This document shows positions 1-10,474 of a DNA stretch of 64,000 nt, piece after piece. The position numbers were made by a program, and so were the translations under genes. The first letter of the stretch is position 1. Each line of letters begins with the position of its first letter. The notes beneath the pieces were generated by a model, which was not told the origin of the DNA, ran no database searches, and worked only from the letters and a program-made list of their open reading frames with translations. Origin of the DNA: Achromobacter xylosoxidans (lineage in GTDB: Bacteria; Pseudomonadota; Gammaproteobacteria; Burkholderiales; Burkholderiaceae_B); the NCBI RefSeq assembly GCF_001457475.1, contig NZ_LN831029.1, positions 5,270,001 through 5,334,000 on the forward strand, given 5' to 3'.

Positions 1-391
1 ATGCCCCGGCCGGGTCTCAAACACTGACTTGGCCCAGGAGGTAGGGCTGTCTCCCTCCTCTGCGTTCGCAAAGTACTGATGCTGGAAGACATGGGAGTGA
101 TCCACCGCTATGTCGCAGTGTTAGCCCCCCCCGAAGTGAGCTTGCCTCGCACTTTCATCGCACTGCGATCTCGAAGACTTTCGACGATTCCTAGACCAGC
201 ACCTGACTTTCGCCAACGGAGTTCGGCGCGTGCAGACCGACATTCCTTGATCGATGATCAAGCAAACGCTTGAATTGCCGTTGCATTGCATCGCCCCCCT
301 CTGGCTAAGGGGCTCCCAAACCATGACACCCATCCAGAACGCGACGTCTGACACAGCGGACGATAGCTCGTCTCGCAATCTCGTTCTTGTT
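1..391. other. Left-edge stretch, no gene recognised
   Basis: Short open frames exist on both strands, but none has a ribosome binding site plus a protein I can recognise. The stretch lies downstream of the MarR gene stop and looks like decayed accessory DNA. It could contain the 3' end of something lying outside the window. Confidence 0.4.
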
Positions 392-889
392 CTAGCCTTC
401 ACCTTCCTCAGAGTTGGCCCCCATCCCGAGGGCAACCTTCGACATCCCGTCATTGAGCTGGTTGATGTGGTACAGCAGAGATATCTTGTCGTCGAAGCGA
501 AAGCTTGCCACCGCTTGACGATAGAACTCATAGATTCTTGGCTGGATTCCGTCCCAGAACGCCCGCCCCGGGGGCAGCATCACGACTTTCTTGGCACGCC
601 TATCAGTTGGATCCACGACGCGCGCCACATGCCCTTCACGCTCCAAGCGCTTGAGAACTCCATCAAGACTTTGGCGGCTTACGACCAGATAGTCCGCAAG
701 GTCGGAGAACGACATTCCATCTTTCACCTGGGGTCGCGACAAGGCTCCCAGCGTCGCCCACTGGACTGTGGTGATGCCAAGCTCCTTGACGGACTGGCGA
801 TCCAAAGTGTTGCCAGCTTGGAACAGCCGAAAAAACAATCGGTTGTGAACGGCGGAAACCGATTGATCGTAGTTTTCGTTATCAGACAT
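392..889 (-). CDS. MarR-family transcriptional regulator
   Basis: This 165-aa protein has the usual MarR length and layout. A winged helix-turn-helix covers roughly residues 35-105: a helix around GITTVQWATLGALS, a recognition helix in SDLADYLVVSRQSLDGVLKRL, and a wing carrying the conserved DPTDRRAKKV segment. Flanking helices would form the dimer interface. MarR proteins repress nearby catabolic or efflux genes and are released by small ligands, often aromatic or CoA-linked. The start is the first ATG, with no clear Shine-Dalgarno sequence. Its neighbours are pseudogenes, so its natural target may have been lost; the beta-oxidation operon 2.4 kb away is a possible target by inference only. 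Confidence 0.88.
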   Translation of the reverse strand: MSDNENYDQSVSAVHNRLFFRLFQAGNTLDRQSVKELGITTVQWATLGALSRPQVKDGMSFSDLADYLVVSRQSLDGVLKRLEREGHVARVVDPTDRRAKKVVMLPPGRAFWDGIQPRIYEFYRQAVASFRFDDKISLLYHINQLNDGMSKVALGMGANSEEGEG

Positions 890-1374
890 GCGCAGGTTAC
901 TAGTCGGGGAGCTTCAAATAGTTCAGAATCGAGCCTTCAGGTAGCTGAACAACTCACGGGAACGATGGATGGCCACCGTACCGCGACCCATGAAGGCGCG
1001 TCTCCTCTTTGCGCCGCGAGCATCGACAACCCCTTGTCCATCTTAGCAGCTTTGCGCAAGGATGTTGACATAAATACCCGTTCGATTGAAGGCAGCGCCC
1101 AAATTGCCGGTCAAGTGCCCGTCGAGGCATGGGGCGCTGCACGTACCGGCGCCGCACCGACCGTTCGACCGACAGTCAGTCCCACAGGCGCTTCCCGAGA
1201 GTCGTCATCGCATCTCGGCGTACTACCGCACCAATGGCGGCGCCCGAAAGGCTGGATGTTGGATGATCGCTGCCCCCTTGTCACACCATCCGAATTCGCC
1301 CCTATTCCCAACCGGTTCGCACGTTCGCTTTCTGCGTCCCTCGCCCTTCTTCAACCCGGCTTTGCAGAAGGTGG
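890..1374. other. Gene-free stretch beside the MarR gene
   Basis: Several overlapping short frames run through here on both strands, but they match no family I recognise and have no start signals. The stretch leads directly into the ilvA fragment and is probably rearranged, decaying DNA. Confidence 0.4.
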
Positions 1375-1803
1375 TGCGAGCTTTTCAACCTCGTCGGGCC
1401 TACTGATAGCAACGCCGACAAAGATCTGAGCGACCTCGGCATCGGCGATGCGATAGTTGGACTCGGTGACGCTACGCGGCCCGAGCAACTCGCAGAAGCG
1501 CCGGAAGCTGCCGCGCGCCTCCGGGATAGTGACAGCGAACAGAGCCTCGCGCTGCCCGCCGACCTCGGCGCGCTCAACGACAAAGCGCAGCCGGCCGAAG
1601 TTCATGTTCGCGCCCGAGGTGATGGCGATGAAGTTTTGGCCTTTGCAGCCGTGCTCGGCCGCTTATTTCTTGATGGCTGCCACGCCCAGGGCGCCCGAGC
1701 GTTCGAGGAGGCGGCGAGTATCTTCGAACACATCTTTGATCGCAGCACAGGCGGCGTCGGTATCGACGACGAAGTCGTCAACTAGCGCCTGCGTAACGCG
1801 GAA
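1375..1803 (-). pseudogene. ilvA: Internal fragment of biosynthetic threonine ammonia-lyase
   Basis: Reading the minus strand from 1803 gives the end of the PLP-enzyme domain (RVTQALVDDFVVDTDAACAA, then DVFEDTRRLLERSGALGV). After it come the linker (EHGCKGQNFIAITSGANMNF) and the first ACT-like repeat (RLRFVVERAEVGGQREALFAV to ISRPDEVEKLA). Intact IlvA proteins are about 500 aa; here only about 140 codons remain, with no start and no end. An in-frame TAA at 1663-1665 replaces what should be a tyrosine codon. Similarity stops at both ends inside the gene, and on the right it abuts a livH remnant on the opposite strand. It is dead. It probably marks a deletion or recombination scar rather than an isoleucine-pathway locus. 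Confidence 0.82.
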
Positions 1804-1814
1804 TGGAGCGCCCT

Positions 1815-2316
1815 ATCCCGTCCCTGCAGCGCTGCAAGGCGGCGTGGACATCGGCATCATGTACCTACCCCTGTATCGCGCATGCGTCGTGGTCGCATCC
1901 CTGATCGTGTGCTTCGCGACTTGGTACGTGATTGAGCGCACGCCCCTTGGAGCACGGCTGCGCGCAGCCACCGAACGCCCTCGGCTGACGCAAGCGCTGG
2001 GGATCAACGTGCCCGTCATGGTGACCGCGACGTATGCGGTCGGCGTTGCGCTGGCGGCTTATGCCGGGGTGCTGGCGGCGCCCATCATGCAGGTCAACCC
2101 CGTCATGGGATCGAACCTGATCATCGTGGTGTTCGCTGTCGTCGTGATCGGAGGCATGGGCTCGATCCTGGGCTCCATCGTGACCGGTCTCGGACTTGGT
2201 CTGCTCGAAGGTCTGACCAAGGTCTTCTATCCCGGGCGTCGGCCATCGTCATCTTCGTCGTCATGGTCATGATCCTGCTGGTACGTCACGCCGGTCTCTT
2301 CGGCAAGACGGCCTGA
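1815..2316 (+). pseudogene. livH: Truncated, frameshifted branched-chain amino acid ABC permease (LivH type)
   Basis: The plus-strand frame carries the C-terminal half of a LivH permease: VDIGIMYLPLYRACVVVASL, YVIERTPLGARLRAATERPR, then the membrane-spanning IIVVFAVVVIGGMGSILGS and GLGLGLLEGLTKVFYP. The N-terminal roughly 130 residues are missing, and similarity starts at about 1815, directly beside the ilvA fragment. Near 2234-2235 one base appears lost after the codons for FYP. The proper end (SAIVIFVVMVMILLVRHAG, then LFGKTA) continues in another frame to TGA at 2314-2316. Inner-membrane LIV-type transporters need both LivH and LivM; neither is complete here. Confidence 0.85.
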
Positions 2317-2351
2317 GCGGCGCGTTCAACTCGAATCCAAGGAATCTCCGC

Positions 2352-2960
2352 ATGCGCGCGCGTTACCCCCTCCTGATCCTGCTGGCCATCGCGGCCCCCA
2401 TCTTCATCTACCCGACTTTCCTGATGAAAGTCCTGTGCTTCGCGCTGTTCGCCACGGCGTTCAACCTCTTGCTCGGCTTCGGCGGCGTGCTTTCCTTCGG
2501 TCACGCCGCCTTCTTCGGTGGCGCCGCCTACATCTGCGCGGCGGTCGTCCAGCACTGGGGTCTGACACCGGAGCTCGGCATCCTGGCGGGTGCGCTGTAT
2601 GCGCTTGTACTGGACGCGATATTCGGCTGGATTGCCGTGCGCAGCGCCAGCATCTACTTCGCCATGATCACACTGGCGCTCTCGCAGCTAATCTTCTTCC
2701 TGGCCCTGCAACTCCCCTTCACGGGTGGCGAGGAAGGAATCCAGGGTGTGCCTCGCGACCGCTTGTTCGGTGTCCTCGACCTCTCCGACAACCTCGCGAT
2801 GTACTTCTTCGTGCTCGTCGTCTGCGCGGCGGGCTTCTGGCTCATCCATCGAATCATCCACTCGCCTTTCGGACATGCGCTGCTGACCGCGATCCGCGAA
2901 AACGAGCCCCGTGCCATCTCTCTCGGCTACGACGTGTCGCACTACAAGCTGCTGGCGTAG
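2352..2960 (+). pseudogene. livM: C-terminally truncated branched-chain amino acid ABC permease (LivM type)
   Basis: The frame starts with a good LivM N-terminus: several membrane segments, then the family-typical NLLLGFGGVLSFGHAAFFGG and SASIYFAMITLALSQLIFF, and the cytoplasmic ABC-contact region RENEPRAISLGYDVSHYKLLA. The family normally runs to about 330 aa, but a TAG ends this one at 202 residues, just after the EAA-like loop. The last membrane helices and any downstream livG or livF ATPase genes are absent. A weak resemblance to the missing part persists in another frame up to about 3043; beyond that, to 3253, I see nothing. It sits 35 bp after the livH remnant, as in an intact livHM operon. 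I judge it non-functional. Confidence 0.78.
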
Positions 2961-3253
2961 CCGGTTTATCCCGAGGAAACACTCTGCACCGACATCTGGT
3001 GGGAGGCACAAAGGCTTGCGGGTTTCCGGTGCCTGGTAATTGAGCCCGGGATCTTGGTGCTCGACAACGGGTTGCTCGATTACGAAGAAGCCTGATGCGC
3101 TAATGACCGGAACTGGTCGCTCCACACAGCCGTTGGTCTCCTTCTGTGCACGCCGGGCTTCCACTTGAGCATTTGCACGGCGGACCTTCACAACGGACGG
3201 CAACAGTCATTGCACGCAAGCCGCAGCGCCGTCAAGCGGGAAACGCCCCCGAG

Positions 3254-4927
3254 CTACATCCCCGCGTAATTCGGACCGCCACCGCCCTCTGGGGTGACCC
3301 AGATGATGTTCTGCGTCGGGTCCTTGATGTCGCAGGTCTTGCAGTGCACGCAGTTCTGCGCGTTGATCTGCAGGCGGTCGCTGTTGTCGTCGTTCTTCAC
3401 GAACTCGTAGACGCCGGCCGGGCAATAGCGGCTCTCGGGGCCGGCGAACTTTGCGAGGTTGACTTGTACCGGCACCGCCGCATCCTTCAGCGTCAGGTGG
3501 GCCGGCTGGCTTTCCTCGTGGTTAGTGTTGCTGATGAACACCGAGGACAAACGGTCGAAGCTCAGCTTGCCGTCGGGCTTCGGGTAGCTGATCGGCGAGA
3601 ACTCGCTCGCCGGGCGCAGCGCGTTGTGGTCGGCTTTGTGGTTGTGCAGGGTCCAAAGCGGGCTCTTGACGCCCAGCTTTGGCAGCAGCCACTGCTCGAT
3701 GCCGGTCATCAGTTGTCCGGCGGTCTTGCCCTTCTTGAACCAGAGCTTGAAGTTGCGCGTCTGCTGCAGCTCTTCGCTCAGCCAGCTCTTGTCGAAGGCC
3801 TCGGGGTAGGCGCTCAGCTCGTCCTGGGCGCGCCCGGCTTCCAGCGCGGCGCTGAGCGCCTCGGCGGCCAACATGCCGCTCTTGATGGCGGCATGGCTGC
3901 CCTTGATGCGGGCTGCGTTCAGATAGCCAGCGTCGCAGCCGACCAGGCAACCGCCCGGAAACACGGTCTTGGGCAGGGCCTGGGGCGTGCCGTTGTTGAT
4001 GGCGCGGGCGCCGTAGCCGATGCGCTTGCCGCCTTCGATGTGCGCGGCGATGGCCGGGTGGGTCTTCCAGCGCTGCATCTCCTCGAAGGGGCTGAGGTAG
4101 GGGTTCGTGTAGTCCAGCCCGATGACGAAGCCCAGCGTTACGCGGTTGCCTTCGAGGTGGTAGAGGAAGCCGCCGCCGAAGGTGTCGCCCTCCATCGGCC
4201 AGCCGGCGGTGTGCACTACCTTGCCGGGCTGGGCCTTGTAGGCGGGGATCTCCCACAGCTCCTTGATGCCGATGGCGAAGGTCTGCGTGTCCTTGCCTTC
4301 GGTCAGCTTGAAGCGGCTGAGCAACTGCTTGCCCAGATGGCCGCGCGCGCCCTCGGCGAAGACGGTGTACTTGCCCAGCAGCTCCATGCCGAGCTGGAAA
4401 TGGTCGGTCGGCTCGCCGTCCTTGCCCAGGCCCATATTGCCGGTGGCCACGCCTCTCACGCGGCCCTGCTCGTCGTAGAGCATCTCGGCGGCAGCGAAGC
4501 CGGGGAAGATCTCGACGCCCAGGTTCTCCGCCTGCTGCGCCAGCCACTTGGTGACGTCGGATAGGCTGATGACGTAGCAGCCGTGGTTGTGGAAGTTGCG
4601 CGGCACCAGCCAGTGGGGCGTGCGACTAGTTCCCGACTCGGACAGGAAGAGCACGTCGTCGCCGGTAACAGGCTGGCTCAGCGGGGCGCCCAGCTCCTTC
4701 CAGTTCGGGAACAGCTCGTCAATGGCGCGCGGGTCCATGACCGCGCCCGACAGGATGTGGGCGCCGGGCTCCGACCCCTTCTCCAGCACGACGACGCGGG
4801 CGTCGGGCCTGAGTTGCTTGAGCCTGATGGCCGTGGCGAGACCGGCCGGGCCACCGCCGACGATGACCACGTCGTACTCCATCGCTTCACGCGGGCCGTA
4901 GGTACTCAGAATGTCCTCAGGGCTCAT
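3254..4927 (-). CDS. Electron transfer flavoprotein-ubiquinone oxidoreductase
   Basis: ETF-QO takes electrons from reduced ETF, fed by acyl-CoA dehydrogenases, and passes them through FAD and a 4Fe-4S cluster to membrane ubiquinone. The 557-aa length is normal. The N-terminal dinucleotide-binding motif YDVVIVGGGPAGLATAIRL lies at about residues 18-36. The middle holds the membrane-associated ubiquinone-binding region (GGGFLYHLEGNRVTLGFVIG). The C-terminal ferredoxin-like domain has the cluster cysteines in CPAGVYEF and CVHCKTCDIKDP. The chosen start gives the family-typical leader MSPEDILSTYGPREAMEYD. It is the last gene of the minus-strand operon after the thiolase, and it supplies the electron sink for the acyl-CoA dehydrogenase at 8311. 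No ETF subunit genes are in the window. Confidence 0.95.
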   Translation of the reverse strand: MSPEDILSTYGPREAMEYDVVIVGGGPAGLATAIRLKQLRPDARVVVLEKGSEPGAHILSGAVMDPRAIDELFPNWKELGAPLSQPVTGDDVLFLSESGTSRTPHWLVPRNFHNHGCYVISLSDVTKWLAQQAENLGVEIFPGFAAAEMLYDEQGRVRGVATGNMGLGKDGEPTDHFQLGMELLGKYTVFAEGARGHLGKQLLSRFKLTEGKDTQTFAIGIKELWEIPAYKAQPGKVVHTAGWPMEGDTFGGGFLYHLEGNRVTLGFVIGLDYTNPYLSPFEEMQRWKTHPAIAAHIEGGKRIGYGARAINNGTPQALPKTVFPGGCLVGCDAGYLNAARIKGSHAAIKSGMLAAEALSAALEAGRAQDELSAYPEAFDKSWLSEELQQTRNFKLWFKKGKTAGQLMTGIEQWLLPKLGVKSPLWTLHNHKADHNALRPASEFSPISYPKPDGKLSFDRLSSVFISNTNHEESQPAHLTLKDAAVPVQVNLAKFAGPESRYCPAGVYEFVKNDDNSDRLQINAQNCVHCKTCDIKDPTQNIIWVTPEGGGGPNYAGM

Positions 4928-5032
4928 ATATAGGTAGTCTCCAATGACTGTATTTCTGTCTGCGCCACTATTCCTCGTTCGGGAAAGCGGCCCACCGCGC
5001 CCGATGACGCGGTGATCAATTGGCTTGGAACG

Positions 5033-6241
<1,209 letters not shown>

Positions 6242-6254
6242 GATAGTCTTTGAA

Positions 6255-7856
6255 TCAGGTTGAAAGTAGTGGTTCGAGGTTGCCCAGAGAGAAGCCGAAA
6301 CCGGCCTCATCCGCCAGACGTTGGAGGTCGCTCTCGAGCTGGGAGCGATCCTGCTGGCGAGCCCAAAACACCGGGCCACCCTCCCAACGCGGGAATCCAT
6401 AGCCTTGCACCAGCACCACGTCGATGTCGCTGGGGCGGGATGCCACTCCTTCGGCGAACAGCAAGGCGGCCTCGTTGACCATGGCGAGCAAGGCCCGGCG
6501 TTGGATCTCTTCGGGAGCAAGCGCACGCCGGATGATGCCGCGTTGCGCACTCGCCTGCTCGATCACACCGCGAACAGTGGCATCGATGGCTTTCACCTGC
6601 TTGCCGTCCACATAGGCGTAGTAGCCCGCGCCGGTCTTGCGCCCCAGGCGTCCGGCCTCGCACAGCTGATCCAGAATGGACACGTAGCGCTCACGCGGAT
6701 CACGCGTCGCCGCCTGCGCCTTGCGCATACGCCAGGCAATGTCGAGGCCGGAGAGATCGGCCACGGCGAACGGCCCCATCGCAAAGCCCAGCCCCGTCAG
6801 CGCAGTATCCACGTCCTCGGGCCAGGCACCATCCTCGAGCATGAACTCGCATTGGCGGCGGTAGGCGTTGTAGATCCGGTTGCCGATAAAGCCGAAGGCA
6901 TTCCCAGTCAGCACCGGCATCTTCTTCAGGGTAGCACCGAGCGCCATGCCGGTGGACAGCACGCCCGGGGCGGTCTTTGCGCCGCGCACCACCTCAAGCA
7001 GCTTCATCACGTTCGCCGGGCTGAAGAAATGCAGCCCCAGCACGTCCTGCGGGCGGGAAGTGGCTGCAGCGATCGGGTCGATGTCGAGGTAGGAGGTGTT
7101 CGTCGCCAGGACAGCGCCCGGCCGCGCATGGACGTCGATCTTGCGAAAGACCTCCTGCTTGACAGCCAGGTCTTCAAAGACGGCCTCGATCACCAGGTCG
7201 GCCTGCTGCAGACGTTCCCATTCAAGGCTGGCCTGAAGGCGTGCCTCGTTGGACGACGCGGCGTCGGCCGAGAGCTTGCCCGCTGCGACGCGTTCACGGT
7301 AGTGGTCGGCAATGCGTTGCCGCCCTCGTTCCAGCGCAGCTCCGTCCTGCTCCAGCAGCAGCACGGCCAAACCAACATCAAGCGCCGAGATGGCGATGCC
7401 TGAGCCCATGGTTCCGGCCCCGATCACAGCGATGGAACGCACCTCCCGCGCGGGCACCTGGAACGCCGGCGGCAGCTTGGTGGCTTCCCGCTCGACTTTG
7501 AACTGGTAGCGCTGCGCCTGGGCGGCCGTAGTAGGCACAAGAGCCAGAAACAGGTCCCGCTCCTTCTGCAGGCCTGCGTCGAACGGCAGCGTAGACGCAG
7601 CCAGGGCGGCAAGCAGCGCGCCATAAGCCGGCTGCAGCTTCTGGCGGGCGGTGAGCTTTGCCCGCTGCGCGGCCACCGTGGACTGCACCTCCGCAGCATC
7701 GAGTTCGCCATCCCGAGCCCGTGGATAAGGAGCGCCCTTTTCAGCGAGCACCGTCGCGCGCGCAGCTGCTGCGCCAATGACGTCGCCGGTCACCACATCG
7801 TCGAACAGGCCCGACGTGGCGAGTTGTCGAGCGCCTTGGGGCTGACCGCCGGACAT
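6255..7856 (-). pseudogene. 3-hydroxyacyl-CoA dehydrogenase half of a disrupted FadB-like bifunctional enzyme
   Basis: This 533-codon frame holds the linker and the 3-hydroxyacyl-CoA dehydrogenase portion of a bifunctional enoyl-CoA hydratase/dehydrogenase, normally about 700 aa in one chain. The NAD motif AVIGAGTMGSGIA, the catalytic histidine region LGLHFFSPANVMKLLEVV and two C-terminal dehydrogenase domains (GNAFGFIGNRIYNAYRRQ; GYGFPRWEGGPVFWARQQ) are intact. Upstream, the same frame continues as PRLVGIAAAHALMSGG, which belongs to the hydratase domain encoded in the other frame at 7883-8314. If translated independently from an internal ATG it could still be an active dehydrogenase, so loss of this activity is not certain. 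As a bifunctional enzyme it is broken. Confidence 0.75.
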
Positions 7857-7909
7857 CAGCGCATGAGCTGCGGCAATGCCTACTAGGCGAGGCAGTCGCT
7901 CATGCGCTG
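7857..7909. repeat. 12-bp perfect inverted repeat at the fadB-like frameshift
   Basis: CAGCGCATGAGC at 7857-7868 and its exact complement GCTCATGCGCTG at 7898-7909 flank 29 bases. On the coding (minus) strand one arm encodes the normal AHAL codons. The other arm contains extra bases inside the QRLPRL region, which look copied from the first arm. This fits a quasipalindrome-templated insertion that produced the frameshift. Confidence 0.7.
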
Positions 7910-8314
7910 AGGTCCGGGGATCAGGCCCAACGTAATCTCGGGAAGCCCGATACGGGCCCTTTCCTGGACTATACGCCCATGGCAGCCCAGTGCCAGCTCC
8001 AGACCACCGCCCAAGGCAACGCCGGAGATGGCCGCAACAACTGGCTTGCTGCTCGCTTCCAGACGAGCGACGACCGTGCGCAGGATGGGCTCCTGCAACT
8101 GGTGCGGCGTGCCGAACTCGGTCACATCAGCGCCGGCAGAGAATGCATTTTCGCTACCGGCCAGCACAATGCCTCGCACGGCGGAATCGGCCTCCGCGGC
8201 GTCGAGCTGCTGCACGATGTGTTCGCGCAACGCGTGGCCCAGGCTGTTGACGGGCGGGTTGTCCAGGGTGATGACGGCGATGCCGTTGCGGATGTCCAGC
8301 ATGGTCAACCTCAC
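7883..8314 (-). pseudogene. Enoyl-CoA hydratase half of the disrupted FadB-like enzyme
   Basis: The 143-codon frame encodes the crotonase-fold N-terminus: VITLDNPPVNSLGHALRE, the oxyanion-hole segments ENAFSAGADVTEF and SGVALGGGLELALGCHGRI, and the catalytic-glutamate region IGLPEITLGLIPG. After that the family expects GAGGTQRLPRLVG. Here three codons are lost (PGPQR instead of PGAGGTQR) and about eight bases (ATGAGCGA) are inserted, shifting the frame to a TAG at 7883-7885. The start overlaps the acyl-CoA dehydrogenase stop by four bases (ATGA), so it was translationally coupled. On its own the piece lacks the end of the crotonase fold and is unlikely to be active. Confidence 0.8.
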
Positions 8315-9471
8315 TCGGCCTTCATCAGTTGCTTGCCGATGACGAGTTGCTGGATCTGCGTCGTGCCTTCATACAGGCGCAGCAGGCGCACATCGCGATA
8401 GAAGCGCTCGACCGGAAACTCGTTGATGTAGCCCGAGCCGCCGTGGATCTGCACGCCACGGTCAGCGACGCGGCCCACCATTTCGGTCGTGAACATCTTG
8501 GTGCACGAGGCGCGCATGCTCACTTCCGGATCGGTGACCCCAAAGGGCTTGGCGTCGTAGCGCTGCGCGGTTTCACGCACCAGCGCCCAGCCGGCCAGCA
8601 GTTCGGCCTGGCTGTCGGCCAGCATTGCCTGTACCAACTGAAAGTCGCCGATGCGCTGGCCGAACTGCTTGCGCTGCTGCGCATAGGCCACGCCCTCCTG
8701 CAGGATGCGCTGTGCCATGCCGCAGGCCAGGGCCGAGATGTGCAGGCGACCGCGGTCGAGCACCTTCATCGCCGTCTTGAAACCCTTGCCTGCTTCGCCG
8801 CCGATGATGTTGACGGCGGGAACCCGCACGTTGTCGAGATTGACGTCGCAAGTGCGCGTGCCTTTCTGTCCCATCTTCTTGTCGGGCTTACCGAGGGTCA
8901 AACCCGGCAGACCGGCCGGGACGACGAAGGCGGAAATGCCACCCGCCCCCGGGCCGCCGGTGCGTGCCATCAGCGTGAAGGCACCTGCGCGCGGCGCATT
9001 GGTGATAAAGCGCTTCGTACCACTGATCACGTAGTCGCTGCCATCAGCCACGGCCTTGGTCTTTAACGATGCCGCATCCGACCCCGCATCGGGTTCCGTG
9101 AGCGCGAAGGAGATGATCAATTCTCCGCTGGCGATGCGCGGCAGGTATTCGGCCTTCTGTTCGGGCGTGCCATCCATCAGGATGCCTTGCGAGCCGATGC
9201 CAATGTTCGTCCCCGCTACCGAGCGGAACGCAAGCGCTGTCTGGCCAAGCTCATAGGCGACCTCGCACTCCTGGGCCATCGACAGGCCAATGCCGCCGTA
9301 CTCCTCGGGAATCGAGATGCCGAACAAGCCGAGCTCTTTCATGTCGGCCACGATGTCGGTCGGCACTTCGTCGTGCTCTTCGAGATGGTTTTCGGCGGGC
9401 ACCAGCCGCTCGCGGACGAAGCGTTGAACGCTGTCTTTCAGCAGTTGGAAGGTTTCTTGATCAAGCGCCAT
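8311..9471 (-). CDS. Acyl-CoA dehydrogenase
   Basis: A 386-aa flavoenzyme of normal length that makes the trans-2 double bond in an acyl-CoA and hands electrons to ETF. It has the N-terminal helical domain, the central beta domain (FALTEPDAGSDAASLKTKA, then YVISGTKRFITNAPRAGAF) and the C-terminal helical domain (GMAQRILQEGVAYAQQRKQF; QIHGGSGYINEFPVERFYRD). The catalytic base is the glutamate of LYEGTTQIQ near the C-terminus. It is the first gene of the minus-strand operon that continues with hydratase/dehydrogenase, thiolase and ETF-QO, and it is divergent from a LysR regulator 103 bp away. The chain-length or aromatic specificity cannot be read from the sequence. Confidence 0.95.
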   Translation of the reverse strand: MALDQETFQLLKDSVQRFVRERLVPAENHLEEHDEVPTDIVADMKELGLFGISIPEEYGGIGLSMAQECEVAYELGQTALAFRSVAGTNIGIGSQGILMDGTPEQKAEYLPRIASGELIISFALTEPDAGSDAASLKTKAVADGSDYVISGTKRFITNAPRAGAFTLMARTGGPGAGGISAFVVPAGLPGLTLGKPDKKMGQKGTRTCDVNLDNVRVPAVNIIGGEAGKGFKTAMKVLDRGRLHISALACGMAQRILQEGVAYAQQRKQFGQRIGDFQLVQAMLADSQAELLAGWALVRETAQRYDAKPFGVTDPEVSMRASCTKMFTTEMVGRVADRGVQIHGGSGYINEFPVERFYRDVRLLRLYEGTTQIQQLVIGKQLMKAE

Positions 9472-9518
9472 GAGGGGTCTCCTTTGAATGGACAGGATTG
9501 TTTAACGATCGAATTAAC

Positions 9519-9552
9519 TTGACAATTGGAAATAAAATGAACATACTGTTCA
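9519..9552 (+). promoter_or_regulatory. Divergent promoter/operator between the acyl-CoA dehydrogenase and LysR genes
   Basis: A TTGACA hexamer at 9519-9524, 17 bases of spacer and CATACT at 9542-9547 make a plausible sigma-70 promoter for the LysR gene. The -10 lies inside a perfect inverted repeat, TGAACA-TAC-TGTTCA (9538-9552). An operator over its own -10 would fit autorepression by the LysR protein. This is inferred from layout. Confidence 0.5.
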
Positions 9553-9574
9553 AAATTTTCGACATATAGGATTC

Positions 9575-10474
9575 ATGGACGCCCACGCACTCACACTCTT
9601 CGTCGACATCGTGGAAGCAGGGAATCTCAGCCTGGCCGCGCGGAACATGAAGATGAGCCGGGCCAATATCAGTTATCACCTGACCCAGCTTGAAAGGTCG
9701 GTCGGGATGCAGCTGATGCGGCGCACGACGCGGCGTGTGGAGCTCACGGACATTGGCCAACGCCTCTACCACCACGGGTGCGTCATTCGCAATGAAGTAC
9801 TCGCAGCCAAGGAGTCGGTGGCGGTGTTCGGCAAAAGCCTGCATGGCGCGGTTCGGCTCAGCTTGCCCACCGGATTCGGGCACATGGTGATGTCCAGTTG
9901 GCTGATCGAGTTCAAGCGCCTCTATCCTGACATCGATCTCGATCTGCTGTTCGACAATCGCGTCGACGATCTCCTGCGCGAAGAAGTGGACATCGCGGTA
10001 CGCGTTATGTCGGAGCCTCCCCAACAGATGGTGGCCATCGAGCTGGCCCAGGTGCGCTACGTCACCTGCGCATCGATCGACTACGCCCGCGGGCACGCGA
10101 TGCCAGAGCGGCTGGAGGAACTCGGCGATGTTCCCCTGATCACGTCGGCCGTGGCGGGGCGCAAACTGAGAGTCTCGGCCTATCAAGACGGTGAGGAACG
10201 GCGCGAACTGACGCTGCACCCCACCCTGGCATCGGAGAACTTCCAGTTCCTTCGGGAGGCCATCCTCGCCAGCCTGGGCGTCGGTCTCGTCCCTGACTAT
10301 GTCGTCCGCCAGGATGTTGCCGAGGGACGCATGGTCACCGCTTTGTCCGATTGGCGCCTGAGCGTGTTCGGTACCCGCATGTTCCTGCTGCGGATGCCAG
10401 GCGCCTATCAAACCGTTGCAACCCGCACGCTCATCGACTTTGTCGTCCAGAAGGCACGGTCTTGGTCGACGTAG
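9575..10474 (+). CDS. LysR-family transcriptional regulator (beta-oxidation operon)
   Basis: The 299-aa protein has the standard LysR architecture. The N-terminal winged helix-turn-helix covers about residues 1-60 (LFVDIVEAGNLSLAARNMKM, ANISYHLTQLERSVGMQLMR, RRVELTDIGQRLYHHG), a linker helix follows, and the effector domain runs from about 90 to the end (GAVRLSLPTGFGHMVMSSWL; EEVDIAVRVM; GVGLVPDYVVRQDV). The sequence resembles the subgroup with short DLLREEVDIAVRV effector segments common in proteobacterial catabolic clusters. It is divergent from the acyl-CoA dehydrogenase gene, the classic layout for an activator of the adjacent operon. The inducer is probably an acyl-CoA or carboxylate, by analogy only. 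Confidence 0.92.
   Translation: MDAHALTLFVDIVEAGNLSLAARNMKMSRANISYHLTQLERSVGMQLMRRTTRRVELTDIGQRLYHHGCVIRNEVLAAKESVAVFGKSLHGAVRLSLPTGFGHMVMSSWLIEFKRLYPDIDLDLLFDNRVDDLLREEVDIAVRVMSEPPQQMVAIELAQVRYVTCASIDYARGHAMPERLEELGDVPLITSAVAGRKLRVSAYQDGEERRELTLHPTLASENFQFLREAILASLGVGLVPDYVVRQDVAEGRMVTALSDWRLSVFGTRMFLLRMPGAYQTVATRTLIDFVVQKARSWST

Noticed and set aside
6255..8314. Programmed frameshifting to make the full bifunctional FadB-like protein
   Set aside because: The frame change needs an 8-base insertion plus a 9-base loss inside a conserved catalytic loop, which is mutational rather than programmed.
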